This document shows, piece by piece, positions 1 through 12,800 of a stretch of DNA of 64,000 nucleotides (position 1 is its first letter; each line of letters begins with the position of its first letter). A program made the translations under genes and the position numbers. This stretch comes from Klebsormidium nitens. Its lineage: Eukaryota; Streptophyta; Klebsormidiophyceae; Klebsormidiales; Klebsormidiaceae. The DNA is taken from NCBI GenBank assembly GCA_000708835.1, contig DF237103.1, forward strand, positions 62,001 through 126,000. Direction: 5' to 3'. Under the pieces are notes generated by a model. That model ran no database searches and was not told the origin of the DNA. It saw only the letters and a program-made list of their open reading frames with translations.

Positions 1-2611
1 GGGAATATGCGCCGGGGCAAACGCGGTGGTGCCGCCGGTGTCGTAGGGCAAAGCCGGCGCTGACTCATCACTGCCATGTGTGCGGGTAAGTCAATCTTGA
101 AGTTACTCTATTTGTCCCGGTCTGTCATTGCTTCTTCAGTCATGGTTTTCCTGGTTCGGGTCCTAGTGTTTTGAAATGACGCTTCTATACTCTGGCCAAA
201 CCAAGACCTACGTGGCTGCTCATGACCTTGTTCTTTGATGCCAAGGGTGACTTTAAAGAAGCTTCTAGTCCAAGGGAGATTTTGGTGGCCTTTCTGAAGC
301 GGTGGAGGTGGTCAATCTCGAGACAAGTCCGATTAGAGATTTGTGGTCGTTGTCCTTCTGGAGTGCTGACTTTTTTCAAAAGAAGGAGAGAGTTTTTTGT
401 ACAGCACTGTAAATCTTCAATTGACGGTTAAGTCAGATATCTGGTTATGAAACAACTTCATACAATCTCTCAGACGGTTTCTAAAGCTGGCTGCTCTTTC
501 TCGTTTGCAGGAAATGCATCCTGAAGATGGTAAGAAGTCGGCTATCCTGGTGTTGTCGTGACTTTGCGGAGAAAAGGCTTGAACCTGGGCCTCAAGCATG
601 AGGAATTGAGAGGTCCTCCCGAGCTGCTTGAATGCCAGTCAAACAGCACGACGTTACAGATTGACTGGATAAGCACTTGAGGCAACAAGCACCTCCATAA
701 CGCAGAGCCCTGCCTTGCTTTCAAAGGCTCTCCAGCTTCGTGAAATCACCTGTAAGCCTCCAAATCAGTTTTTAAGTCGATGGATTGTGTGTGGTGCCCT
801 TTCTTGGTGATTGGTGTCTCCAAGTTATCGCACTTCGGATCGGCCCTAGCTTGATGCAGATATTCTCAACCGCTCATCTGGTTTTAGTTTTTGGAAAAAC
901 GCGCCCTTTCTGACTCCTCCCTCCGTTTCTCCCCTCAGGACCATCACTGTCCCTGGCTCGACAACTGCGTCGGCTTTTTCAACTATCGCTACTTCCTTCT
1001 ATTCATCACGTACCTGTGGCTCGGCTGCATCTACGTCCTGCTCATGACGATCCAACCGCTCTTCAGGGCAGAAGATCCGGTAAGCTCCTTCGTTTTTTCA
1101 GACCAGAACCTTTAAGTCTTGCGCCTGTTGTGCAAGAGGATTGCTTGAACCCGAGATTTAGCCCCTGACTATATTTTGGCAAAAATGGCTTTGTGTTTGT
1201 GCTCTTGATCTCCTCAACCGGAGCCACACCTGTAGGCAGACGCCGACTGTCCGCTCGATCAATCTCATCTGGTTAACATGTGGTCGACGAAGATTGGAAT
1301 GTGGATCGATGTTACTAGGGTTGCAGCTGCCAACCTGCGTCCTTAGAAAGAGTGAAGCACTACTGAGGCGATCTGAACGAAGTCAGATTCCTGCTCACGG
1401 CCATTAAGCTGCTTGTCTACATTTTCCGCTCGGCATGTTGTTCAGTCAGCCGACGAATGTCTTTGCTCACTGCTTAAAGGTCCGGCGTACTGCACTTCTC
1501 GTCTAACCTGGCAGCCTGTACAAAATCGCATCTTTGCTTACGGAAATTTCGCCGTTCGATGAATCAGATACTAGCATCGAACGGCCCAAGTCCTGCCAAA
1601 AGCTTCAACTGAACGAACGGCCAGCTCTAACAAATTCGGAGCTTAGCTCCTGCGAATCTCTTGGTTCTGAAAGCCCTACGTTTTCGTTGCAGGAGAAGCC
1701 GCTGTCTACCGTGGTCTTCGCATTCACCCTCTGCTTCGCAGTAGCAATCGCGTTGGGGTGCCTTTTGGCGTGGCACTTGTTCCTGATCTTGACGGCTCAG
1801 GTGAGGGACGAGGTTTGTTGTTGGCACTGTTTCTCGAGTCTACGCACCTGTACCGAGTCGTGTGGGCCGCTTTTGTGTCAAGACTCAAACTACTCTAGCC
1901 GAGTGTTACTTGCAGACCTTCTAAAAGATTTCGTTTTTGGCATCGAGGTGTCTATGTGAGGACGCTTCGGAGGGCTGTCTAAGGATTGCGAGGCTTGGAG
2001 GATCTCGGTTGTTCTCACACCATATACTGCGTTCTGGATCCGCCAGAAGTTTGCCAGCCAGGATCTGAGGGACGCAGTCTCCTCTGCATACACCGGAACC
2101 AAATCTGCGTCCTTCAAAGCTAGATCATACTGCACGTCGAGGTGCGGGTCTACTGGGGGGACCACAGTCGACGGTTTAGGCCCACGCGATCCGAAGCTGT
2201 CCATATCTCAGCCTGATTGTGTAGTACCGCCGTTAGGTGCACAATTTCTACCGTTCGATCTGGGTCAAAGTTGAGCTTTCCAGCTCCGAGAGACCACCAT
2301 TCAGCTGAACCCACAATTCCCATATGCAGACAACGGTGGAGTTCCACGTGAACAGGCAACGGCGGGCCGACGCGCGGAAGGCGGGGCAGGTTTGGAGCAA
2401 TGAGTTTAACCTCGGTCCAATCAGAAACTTTAAAAACACCTTAGACGTACAGGGGCCGTTTTGGTGGTGCGTCTGGCTGTTACCGAGGCTACGGCCGCCG
2501 AAGGGGGACGGCTGTTTATTTCCTGTGCGAGGGGAGAGTAGCCAGCCGGCGGTTTCGCCGCCACTGGTTTCCGTGGGGTCGCAACGACACTTGTACAAAG
2601 TACTGCCTTAA
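1..2611 (+). CDS. DHHC-type protein S-acyltransferase (palmitoyltransferase), 5' end outside window
   Basis: Membrane enzyme that transfers palmitate to cysteines of target proteins, probably at Golgi or plasma membrane. Visible exons: 1-85, 511-529 (a 19-nt microexon), 939-1079, 1693-1800 and 2330-2611. Phases agree at all four junctions and give about 210 residues. The first exon carries the Cys-rich domain ([19 protein letters not shown]), the microexon encodes KCILKM, and the third exon opens with the catalytic DHHCPW followed by [13 protein letters not shown] and a membrane span. The fourth exon is another membrane span ending LILTAQ. The last exon opens with the family's TTxE motif (TTVEF) and continues with a C-terminal FNLGPIRN and WWCVWLLP block typical of the family. 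The N-terminal spans lie upstream of base 1. Plant subgroup not assigned. It converges with the USP gene downstream. Confidence 0.9.
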
Positions 2612-3563
2612 AATCTGTGGCGAATCATTCAGCATGCTTCAAATAATCCTCTTCGTGGTCGACGGTTCATAGACCATCCCGGTTGCATCATATCGTGAGG
2701 CGGTTTCACCATGACGCAAAGATTGACGGTCAGGCCAACGGATCATGCCGGCCAGATGCTTCTCGCGTGTGTCATTGTGATTTGCGGGCCCGGGACATGT
2801 CATTGTCTTGCACGCGCCGTGTGACACTTTGGAATTCATTGCGGCAGAGAAAGTCTCGTCGTAAAACTTTCATGTTCGGACTCGAGTGACCAGGCTAGCA
2901 TGCAATGTAGTTTAAGCTGCATGTGTGGTGCTAGCCGCCAGTCATTATATACATTGAGGAGAGCCGAACTTATCAATCATGTACTGGCCGGCCAGCGCCT
3001 CTGCATGGGTGTTACAGTTGCTCAGTGATGTACGTCCCCTTAAGGATGCACGTGGCCTTTGATTTGCACAAGAAGGGAAGTGTCCGTCGATCATTAACAG
3101 ACTCGAGTCATATATGTACTGTTTAATCGACGAGATCTGGCCGGAGCTAGATCGAAACAGCTCCTTCGAGCATTTCTGCAGATGCAACGACCATGGTCGC
3201 GTTTGTAAGTCGGTCGACGATCGCATATCCCATCATACATCCAAGCGTGTGAATCAAAGCGCGCGTGCAAGCCCGCTTGCACTTGCACTTGCAAGCCCGC
3301 GAGTCACCTTTACTGCACGTCAGATCCGTATACGGACCGGCTAGCCAGCTATTGTCAAATTCGAGCATGTGCTGAGTTTCTTTGCATAAGGGATCAATTC
3401 GCAAGATCACAATTTGTGAGTGCGCCTACCAACGTATCTTATTTGGAAAGGTACGTTTGAACGAGGGTTGGAATAAGGAAAACGAAGCATGCATCCATTT
3501 CGCGACCGAAGTACCGCGGATGGGAGCCGTTCGCAACCAATTCAACGCTTGAAGGCACAGCTG
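2612..3563. other. Convergent intergenic region
   Basis: Lies between the 3' ends of the DHHC gene (+) and the USP gene (-), so both terminators should be here. No coding signal is convincing. The only structure noted is a direct repeat gcaagcccgc at 3267-3276 and 3291-3300, flanking two copies of acttgc. Confidence 0.6.
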
Positions 3564-6500
3564 TCAGGCTATCCTCTCGTAAAACAGCAGGTACGCTTCG
3601 CACTTTAGCACTGCGGCCAGGCTCAACTTCCGCACGTGGGCATCGCTGATGTGCCACCACGTGTCGCTTTCCCCTTCGTGCTCACCCGCCGAGAGGCCGT
3701 CTCGATCGGTCCCTCTGACGTAAGCAACGTAGTGACCCCCCCGCATGCTTCCACTGTGCTCAACGCAGCCTATCAAACGATACCGTGCCTCAACTTTTCG
3801 GTCACCATTTGCAGACAAGGCTGGGTTTGCTGACGAGATTCCGTGTTCGGCGGCGAGTGGGCGATCAACAGGTGTCAGGTGAGGTGTCACTGGAAGGACT
3901 TCCTGTTGAGCTGTGGGCGTCTCCAGCGACGTTCCCGCACTGGTAAGCGGAAAGCAAGAAGACCTTTTAACATGGGATGAGCTTCTTCTTCTACAGTGGT
4001 TTTTAGTTTCAAAAAGTTGCAACTGCGATGGGGTCCCAACTTCTCTTACCGATTTCAGCTTTTCGGATCCAGTACAAAATGACTGTAGCTCGATATCGAG
4101 GGAAGGTGCGAAGGCAAGACCGAGCACTTCGGATTGGCAGTCCTTTGTCAAAAGTCTGACAGCTTGTCACGAGTTCTCGGAATCTGAAGCACCATTGAAG
4201 GCGCTCTGGAGTTCCGCCAAAAGCGATGCGTTTAGGAAGGATTTTTTGACAACAACGGATCCATACCAACTTTGCATCCACAAAGCTTCGTTCGACAAAG
4301 ACCCTCACCTGGCGCCCCTCTTCCGTCCGTCCAAATACGGCCCCAGGTCCAGCCACTCCCCGAACGCCACGTGTCCTCCAATCTTACTCAGGCGCCCCTT
4401 CACATCCTGCCGGAACCGCTTCAGGTGCACGGTAAGAATGGGCGGCGCCTCCGCCACAAGGAACCGTTTAATCGACGTCCTCCGAACATCCCTGCTCTCG
4501 GGCGCTTTTTCCGTTTCCGTTTTCCGTCTTCCGTTTCCGTTCTGCCCCTCAGACGCCGTCGGACTGCTCTCCGCATCCGAACCGCTGCCGGCGTCTGCCA
4601 GGGACGCGTAGCCGTTCGCGAGAGCAGGCTGCTTGCTGGGCTTCGCGCGAGACTCTTTAGGCTTCCCCGCGCTGCGGCTTCGCCCGCCTGGCGTTACCCA
4701 GCTCGCGCCCTCCGGATGACACGTGTCCGCCTCGGCTGCATCCGTCACCGGACTTCGCCCCTCCGTGTTCTTTTCTGCCTGGTCTTCCCGTTCTCTCGTT
4801 TCCTCATTTCCCATCCTCTTTTGACTTTCCGAACCGCCCTCTTTCCCGCTGCCCTGCTTTGCATCACCCTTCTTCGCTTCTTCGCCGCTCAACTCGGAAC
4901 ACCCCTCTCGATCCGACTTTGACCCCTCACCCGCTCGCTCGGTCTTCCCCCGCCCAGCCCCTGCCATTTCGACCCCCTCATTTGCAACCGCCACCTGTTC
5001 CTTTGAGTTCAACCGCAGCGCTGCCAACTCGCTCGCCAGGGCGTCACCATTTGCCAAACCTCCCGTCGCATGCTCGCCTTGTTTTTCCGCCATTCCGCTT
5101 CCGCTTTCATTCTTCTGCCCCTTCGACTCGATCCCGTTCGCGTCTCCCCCAGCGACGCGCTCTTTTATACGGTCCCTCTGCACAGTTGTTTCTACCGCCA
5201 CTTTATCTTCGACCCCATCCTCGTTCACGCTGCTCGTTTCCATCTTCAGAGACAGTCCCCCCCTCACAAGCTCACCCGCTAACTTACCCCCTGGCAACTC
5301 TTCCCCCCCCTCGCTACTCGACAGCGTCCCCTCCCCTCGCAACGTCGCTGCTTCTTTGGCAAGCTTGGTGCAGTTCTCGCACGTGACCGCATTCTCCCCC
5401 TCCAAAACCTCCTCTCGTGTGAAACTATACAAGCACCCCTCCACCGACATCAGCGCCGGCGCCGGCAAACTATCACACTCCGCCCAAGCACCCCGTTCTG
5501 CTTTCGGCGCTCCGCTTTCCCTCCTGCTACTGTCGTTCGTTTTCCTCTCATTGGAGCCGGCACTCCCCTTTGCCTCGACCTTCGCCTGCCCTTCTGAGGC
5601 CACTTCCGTATTGCTCGATTTCTGGTGCCCTGTACCTTCTGCCACTGCGCTTTCATCGTTCCGATCCTCCCCTGCGCTTCCAGTTCCTGCACTTTCAGCG
5701 AGGGAGCTCTTGCGCTCCCTCTCAACTAGTGCCTCCTCACCCCCCTCAACGTTCGGCTCTTGCACCCCCTCTAGTTTTCCAGCTACTTCCCCACCCCCCA
5801 CGACAGCACCATTTCCTACCCCCTCGGCACCCGCTTCCGGCCCCCGGCCTAACGTCTCACTCTCTTCCGTTCCCTCTACTTCTGTTTCACCGTTCGTCCC
5901 CGCTCGACTGTCTTCCGTTGGTTCTGCCCCCGCAACTCGACTCTCTGACAGCCCAGCAGGCAACCCTCCAACATCACCAGGCACAACTGCCCCCCCTCCA
6001 TTCCCCTCTTCCTGCCCCCCATGAGAGCTCTCCGTCTCTGGCTTGCCGCTAGCCTCTGTTCCTTCTGCACCTATCTCTTCTCTCCCTACACCCTCATCAT
6101 TCTTTCCCTGGTTCAAATCTTCCTCTGCTTTCTCTGCATCTCCTCCTACTCCGTGCTCGGACCCTCCCAGGTTAGCGCTAACCCCCTCGCTATTCGCCTT
6201 TCCCTGGCTCTTCCTGCGGGCTGCCTCGGTGCCCTTCCGCTGTGTAACCGCCCACTTCTCCTTCCGGGGGGGTGCTGCGCCAGCCGTTTTCGACCCCCCC
6301 AGGGACGGCAACGGCAGCGAGAGGTCGAGGAACGGCTCCTCCATCGACGAAGAATGGCCACACGTGCAGCACACGACCGTGCTTGAGAGCTTGCCGCCAA
6401 ACGTTTGCTGGACGAAAGTCGGGAGCGGAATAGGGGTCTTTGGAGTCCCGGAGGGGCTTGCCTTGGTTTCAAACGCAGGTTGCGACGGACCATCAACAGA

Positions 6501-9009
6501 GCTTTGAGCGGAGTCTTTCTCTCGGGCGACGGTTGAGACCTCTGCTGTTCCAGACTCGGAGGCTTTCGATGCCAAAGCGGACGGCGGGTTTCCTCCGTTA
6601 GACTCGCCTCGCAAGTCCCCGTGCGCTGAGGTCACGTGACTCTCCGGTCGCTTCTCCCTACCGTTTTCCACCAACCCGCCTGCGGCCTCCCCCCCTCCTT
6701 CGCCGGGGTTATCCGTTTCTGGTTCCAGACGTGCAGCAGCCCCCCCAGGACTGTTTCCTGACCACAGTCCTCTCCCTCCCCCGTTTTCGGAACAATGCAC
6801 CGCTGCCGCACCATTGCCCCATTCCGGCTCCGGCCGATTTGCACTGTCATTCTCACCCCCCCTGCCGTTTCCTTCCGCAGGCGAAGCTCCTTGGGAGGAC
6901 CCATTAGTTTCAATATTCCCGTCTAAAGCATTCGCTTTCTCCTGCTTCTCCAAAACCCTCTTTTCACTCCCCTCAGCATCCCCGCTTTCGCTCAAAGTCT
7001 TCAAGTCTCCGCTGCCCTCCTCTACAGAGATTCCTTGGCCCCGCGCTTTTCGGATCACAACCAGGCCCCCCTTCGCGCTGCCCTCTTCACCCCCCCGTTT
7101 CGTTTTCGCCGTCCGCTTTCGAGCGATCAGCTCCTCCCCGTCCAATCCATCCAGCAGGTAGCGCAGCAGCTCGTGCGCATCCTGCTGCTCAAACCCCTTA
7201 AACCTCGACGCCTTCGCGCAAACCGCCTGGAACAGCCTCGAGGGGCTGTATGCTGCCGGCCGGGGGCCCCCCTTTCCACGCGTTCCTTTCTTCCCGAGCA
7301 CTTTTTTCCCCTTGAATCCTTTCTCGGGGGATGCAACACCCCCTGAAGCTGCCCCCCCGGCTGAGGAGAGTCTCCCGAGGTCGGTGTACAGGCCTCGCAG
7401 GGCGGTTGTCAGCGGCCCCTCCAAGCGGGGGTTGCTTTCGCCATCGCTCCCGCCTCCCTGAAAAAAGTCCTGGAGCGGCCGCACGGCAACCAGGTTCTGA
7501 AGCACCGAGTTGAAGAAACAGGTGTTGCCAAGGTTTGAAAACCCGACGACTCTCCTTTCCCCGGCCGACAGATTGTCCTGCCCCCCAGCGTCTTCCTCCC
7601 CACTTTCTGCGTCAGCCGCAAAGGAGGCCTTGCCGGAAAGATCGCTCAACGTGCTGCCCCCCTTGCCGCTGCCGGACGCGCGCAAAACAGGGCCTCCCTG
7701 GCTCTCCCGCACCAGAGCGGCGCACTCCGCGATGCAGCGGTGCTGGCTGACGGCGTCGCTGACGTCAGCGTCCGCATGCACACTGACCCCCAAGACGCTC
7801 TCCCCCGCCGCATCGCCCTCGGACCCCACACCCTCGTCTGTCCTGCTGTAGTCTACAAACGCGCCCCCCTTGCCACATTTTGTGCACCAGCAATCCAGGG
7901 TTCCAAGGTTCAGGAAGAGTGCGTGCTGCTTGTGCTGGGCGTGGTTCTTCACGTGGCTGAGCAGTGGGGGGGGCGCTGCGGTGCCTGGTTTGGGGGGGGC
8001 CTTCCCGGTGGCCTTGGTTACCCCCTCGGAAGAGGAGCAACAGACAGCGGCACAGGCGAGACAGAGCCACAGCTCCTTGGCGGGGGGGGACTTGGTCGTG
8101 CGTTCAGGAGTTGCTGGCGCTCCTGCATCCCAGAGAATAAACATGAAAATGTGCCCGTATATTCATTGATTGCTGGACGATGTGCCCGTATATCCACAAG
8201 TGCTGGATTTTTTAATATGCATCCCCAGATCTCTAACCTTGCAGAGAACTTTTTTGTCAGGACAACAGAAGCCAGCCCTCCTTCTCCTTGCCAACGCTTC
8301 CATTGCAGTTTAAAATTGCATTAGTCACAAAAGTGCTCAGTAAGCTGCTGAAGGTGGTGGCAATAAAGGAGTAGATTCGCAAATTGATAGTTTTAAAAGT
8401 CGCCAGCTTGATGTGGTCTTTCGTGTGCATAAAACCCCAGAATCTCATACATCTACAGGTGCAGATAATTTTCAGCCCATTTCTATCACGTAAAAACAAT
8501 GAAACATTTCAAAGACCACCACCATTAGGGTTTGGCTCACCTTTTCCCTTCCCACCCCCTTTCCCCGCCCCCTTCTTTCCTCCTTTTGGACGCACCACCC
8601 TCGCCTTTTCGCACTCATCGCAGGAGTACGGCGCTTTCAACTTGGCCACCTTTGCCTTGATGGCATTAGGTAGCGCGCCTTTTTGCGCATGCCTGCAGGT
8701 TGCCGCCTCGCTTTTTGGGCCACCGCTGATATCTTCTCCTCCACTGCCCCTCTTCTCCGCCGTACTGCTTTCAGCAGTCCTGTCAGGGGTGGCCACCGAT
8801 GCTTGTGGGCTTGGCAACACCCCATCTTTTGCGCCCAAGCCTTCTTCTCCAGTCCCTTTCGAAGCCATGCTGCTGACGTCAGCATCTTTCGCATGGATTG
8901 AGCTGGGCAGGTCGGGGTCGGATATTACTGGGACCGGAGGAGAGGCTTCATTCGTATGTCGCTCGGGCTCAACGATGCCAAGACGGGCAGCTTCTGCAGT
9001 CTGAGCCAT
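3564..9009 (-). CDS. Ubiquitin-specific protease, USP16/USP45 (plant UBP1/UBP2) type
   Basis: Deubiquitinating cysteine protease with an N-terminal ZnF-UBP domain. Three exons (9009-8541, 8122-4309, 3939-3564) have matching phases and give about 1,552 residues. The ZnF-UBP is split by intron 1: CRH and CDEC lie in exon 1, LWLCLAC and a cluster of His plus DCWCTKC in exon 2. The Cys box [13 protein letters not shown] puts the nucleophile near residue 358. [13 protein letters not shown], a structural zinc site (CCTCG and CENC) and the [17 protein letters not shown] block follow. Exon 3 holds the His box [11 protein letters not shown] (His near 1,497) and WWHISDAHV. Three Gly/Glu/Ser-rich inserts of about 225, 270 and 285 residues separate the catalytic blocks, making it much longer than typical relatives. 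The start at 9009 is the first Met of the open frame and gives the complete zinc finger. It diverges from the TOG gene. Confidence 0.93.
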
Positions 9010-9892
9010 GGTGGCTGTATTCTACATTCAGCGTGCGCTGAGCTCATGGAGGCCTGCCAGCAGACGTCAGGCAGAAGCTTGCAATCGCCCTTAATCCGCA
9101 TCGCCTCCGCTTTTCTATTTTGCTGGAGTTCTCGTCCATTGAGTCATGCAATCTGCCTTTCCAAAGCTCAGGCGTTAAACTTAAGGCGGCGGCTCTGGCA
9201 TTTTGCATGGACCGCAATCACCATTAATAAGATGCGAATGATCACCGCGATGCAAATCTGCCGGGGATCGTTAACGATTGTGAACCTTCCGATGCAGCAG
9301 TTGCGGTCATGAGCCGTGGATATCATATCACGCCATCCGAATGAAAGAGGAAACTGTTGTGTCTTGAACTTCTGCCCATCACCGATGCAACATTGGGAGA
9401 AAGACAGGCAGGAAACGTACTCTGCAGATGGGCGATCGAAGAGCAGCACGATCAGACACAGTGTACCGGTACAGTATCTGCAGCCCACCACTCAAGACAG
9501 CCTGACCACAGTGTAAAAGTATGTAATCTTACAGGTACCTGTATCAAAGTAGACCGTAGACAGTGCACACACGGCAGTAGAAACAGAGTGGAGAGTCTTA
9601 GGAAGGAAGCTGAATCCTGCAGATTTCACTCGCTTCTTTTAGCTGATCGGATTTTGTTTTCTCAGCAGTTTCGGGCCCGTTCCAGGTCGTGATTTGCCGC
9701 GAAACAGACTACGACTACAAAATAGGATCTCGTTCAGGAGAATCACTTTGAAACCTTGCAGGTATTATACGCCCAACACATGAAGTACAGGGCGTCCGTA
9801 GCTACCAGGGACAAATGCGTCAAAGAAGTGTAGGGAGGTAGCTTTACTTGAGCTTAACAGGCAGGCACCTTTAAGTTTCTGCATCAGCAGCA
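9010..9892. promoter_or_regulatory. Divergent promoter region, USP (-) and TOG protein (+)
   Basis: This 883-bp interval separates two divergent start codons, so it should carry both promoters and both 5' UTRs. I see no coding exon and no TATA element I would defend. Assignment rests on gene orientation only. Confidence 0.55.
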
Positions 9893-12800
9893 ATGTACGC
9901 TTTTGCTGCGGCTCTGCCGCCTGTGGCAATTCTCGTGCTTGCAGCAGGCTCTCTCGCTCTGCGGCGTAGGCACAGGCCGAAGGCTCCTCTAGAAAGGGAT
10001 GCAGTTGACAAGAAACTTTCTCAAACGGTGCCTGAGGTTGCAAAGTTGAAAGCCAAAAAGACGCGGAAGAGGTCAAAACGGTCGTCGCAACCTACCAATG
10101 TTGAAAATGGAGATGATGAATTAGAAGCGAGGGGAGAAACACAGCAGCCGGAGCTCCAGCTAAGGTCTGAGCAGGAAGCGCCTTTGGAGATGACAGATAT
10201 GCCGTAAGCACCTCATACCTGATTGTTGGTTGATACGTGAGTAATCGGGGAGTAATCCTTGTTGTGCAGGGTTTGCTGATTCAATGCGTCAGAGTCCTTG
10301 GAGGTTTGAGCTGTGATTGAGGTGACAAAATATTAGAAGGTTCAGTGGCTGTCTACTTCATATCGTCGTGAGGAAGCCCAGTCATGAGAAGAGAGCGCAA
10401 CGTCCAGCATTTCGATTCTTTGTAGGCTATCCTTTGCATGACATTTTCACATAAACTCAGTCAAGCAACCCTCGCTTGTGGTACTCATGCAGGTCGAGCT
10501 CGTCCGGCACAATCTCAGGTGACAGCACAGGACTGTGGACAACCGTCATGAGAAAGTCGCGGACATCAAGGGCCTCTGTTGCACGTGCTGAAGCACAGGC
10601 GGATGCAACTGCCAAGACAACAGCTGCATCAACACTGCTGATTAGTGATGCTGCCCCTAGCAGCTCCTTGGTACATCCAGTGCACCGCCCCCAAAGCAGC
10701 ACAGCTAGCTCTGCAGAGGAGGCCTCTGCTCGTGCTCAGGCCAAGTGGTTCACTACGGAAGAAATGCACCCAGGGTCCCAGTCACAGAGCTCACAGCCAA
10801 CTCCCAAGCCCCACTCTGAAGATGCACAGTGCGCGAAGGAAGGGCACGCAAAGCGGCGTTGCTCGGCCTGTCTGCAGCAGGGCGTTGTGGCATCAGGAAG
10901 GGTGGCTCCACTGCAGAAGTCTCAGACAGGGAAGAACTGGGCGGCAGTGACAGCGGACACGCCAGACGAACAAGTAGCGACTGTCAGAGACTTGGCCAGC
11001 TTTCCTCTGTTTAATAGAGCCAGCGAGTTTGGTGCTGTGGGAGACCGGGTAATCTCTTACCATGCTGTGAAAGCGAAGGTCGATACTGGCAACGTGCGCT
11101 TCTCTTCTGACTCTGATGCATCTGAGACCCTGGCCAAGCGGTCGATGGAGTCTGCAGATAGCACTTTCAGCAGTCCTCGCAGCATGGGGAGCCTCAGTCC
11201 GAGGAGTCAGTCAAGCACCCTGGATGGGATGAGCGATGAAGATGAGCATGCTGGCAAGTCGTCAGCTGCTGAGCTGGAATATGTAGCAAGGCAGAACTTG
11301 TCCGGGCCCAAGGACCCTGTCAATGAGTTGAAGGTGAGCCTCCTCATATTCAGATCAAGTCCTCACCTTTAGAAACTTTTTACGTCTCACGACATACCTA
11401 GATTTGCTGCACCTGCTAAGAATCTTCACAACCCCTCCTGCCCGACTCGATCAGTAGTCCGGCAAAGTCGATTGGATAGACCGGTTTGCAACTTGTCCAG
11501 AACATTCAGAAATTGACGATCTTTGAACAGCCAGATGCTGGCAGTTCTCAACGGCATCTGCGGTCAGCTTTTGTCGAAGCATGCCTTCCAGAGCACATCC
11601 GTTGTACCTCATGCTTGAGCTTCGGGACATCCTCCTTGCAGACCCTTCCCGAAAGATTGGACTCCTCGGACTGGCTCGAGGTGGCAGATGCTCTGAACAA
11701 CCTTCGAGCTCTCGTCTTCTTCCACGCAGCATCTTCAGAAAGTGTCATGTAAGCCCAGGCTGCCCTCCAGAAGCTCGAGACACGCCCGTTCGACGTTTGT
11801 AGGGTCTGGCCCGCCCCGTTTTGTGCCTCGTTTCGCAGAACCGATACCTGCTGTTGACATGAGTTGGACGCTTGCAGATTTAGACGTCACCTCTTGTCAC
11901 AGATGTGTGCCTATATCTGGGTCGAATTCGTGACAGAGTCCATGTCACAAAAGATGCAAAAATATGACCATCTACGATCTCTGACCTTTGCTTTGCGCTT
12001 GTGCGCAGGCCCAGCGTTGCCCCGCAGATCCTCAAAGCCATGAAGAACCCCCGGAGCGCTCTCCAGAAGACTGCAATCATGGCACTCACGGATGCTTTCT
12101 CCAGCCTGGGGGACAAGACTCTTCCGTGGATCAGTCTCCTGGTGAGCCGGCTCATACACGCGCACTCCACGATATTTGTTGTAACATTCGGTTCCAGGAA
12201 CGGGAATAGCTGCAAACCTTTTGCTTTGAACGCGTATTGCTAGTCAAAATATAGAAAGCAGGAATAAGTTGGACATCAGAGATCAGAAATTGAAAGGTGA
12301 TCAGCAAGCTTGTCTTTCGTACGACGGATGCACGGGTTCTGTTGGTCTACAACAGTGTTCGTGAACAAGGATATACGGAACGTAGCTGCGACGATCGAAA
12401 ACGACCGACACGTCCTTGCCAGAATCAGACCCTGTTGAACAACTTTCCTTCTGTCCGTCATCCTGTACAAACTAACAACGGTTGCTTATCCGTTGCCAAA
12501 AACAGACTCTTTGGCTCTCGACTGTCATACCGATGCATTCAACACTTCGGATTCCCTTTTTAAGATTTCTTCTTCGTCAGAACATGTCTTGCTCCCCCTG
12601 ACTCTCGCAGTTGCTCGAGCTGTTCCTCAAAGCGTCTCAAGACAAGAAGTTTGTCTGCGAGACCGCCGATGAGGCCCTGAGAGTCATGGTCGCCAGCGTC
12701 TCTCCTGCACCGCTGCTCGAGAAACTCCTCCCGTTCACCAACCACAAGAGCCAGCGGGTTCGAGCAAAGGCAATCGCCGCAATCTACAGCTCGCTCATCC

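Noticed and set aside
1890-2204. 104-codon minus-strand frame that might be a first exon
   Set aside because: It lies inside the last intron of the DHHC gene, has no recognisable domain, and the plus-strand exon chain is complete without it.
4272-6052. Long plus-strand open frames opposite the USP gene (for example 4272-4922, 5356-6024)
   Set aside because: They are antisense shadows of the Gly/Glu-rich inserts. They translate to Pro/Ser/Leu-rich strings with no domain, and the minus frame carries all USP motifs.
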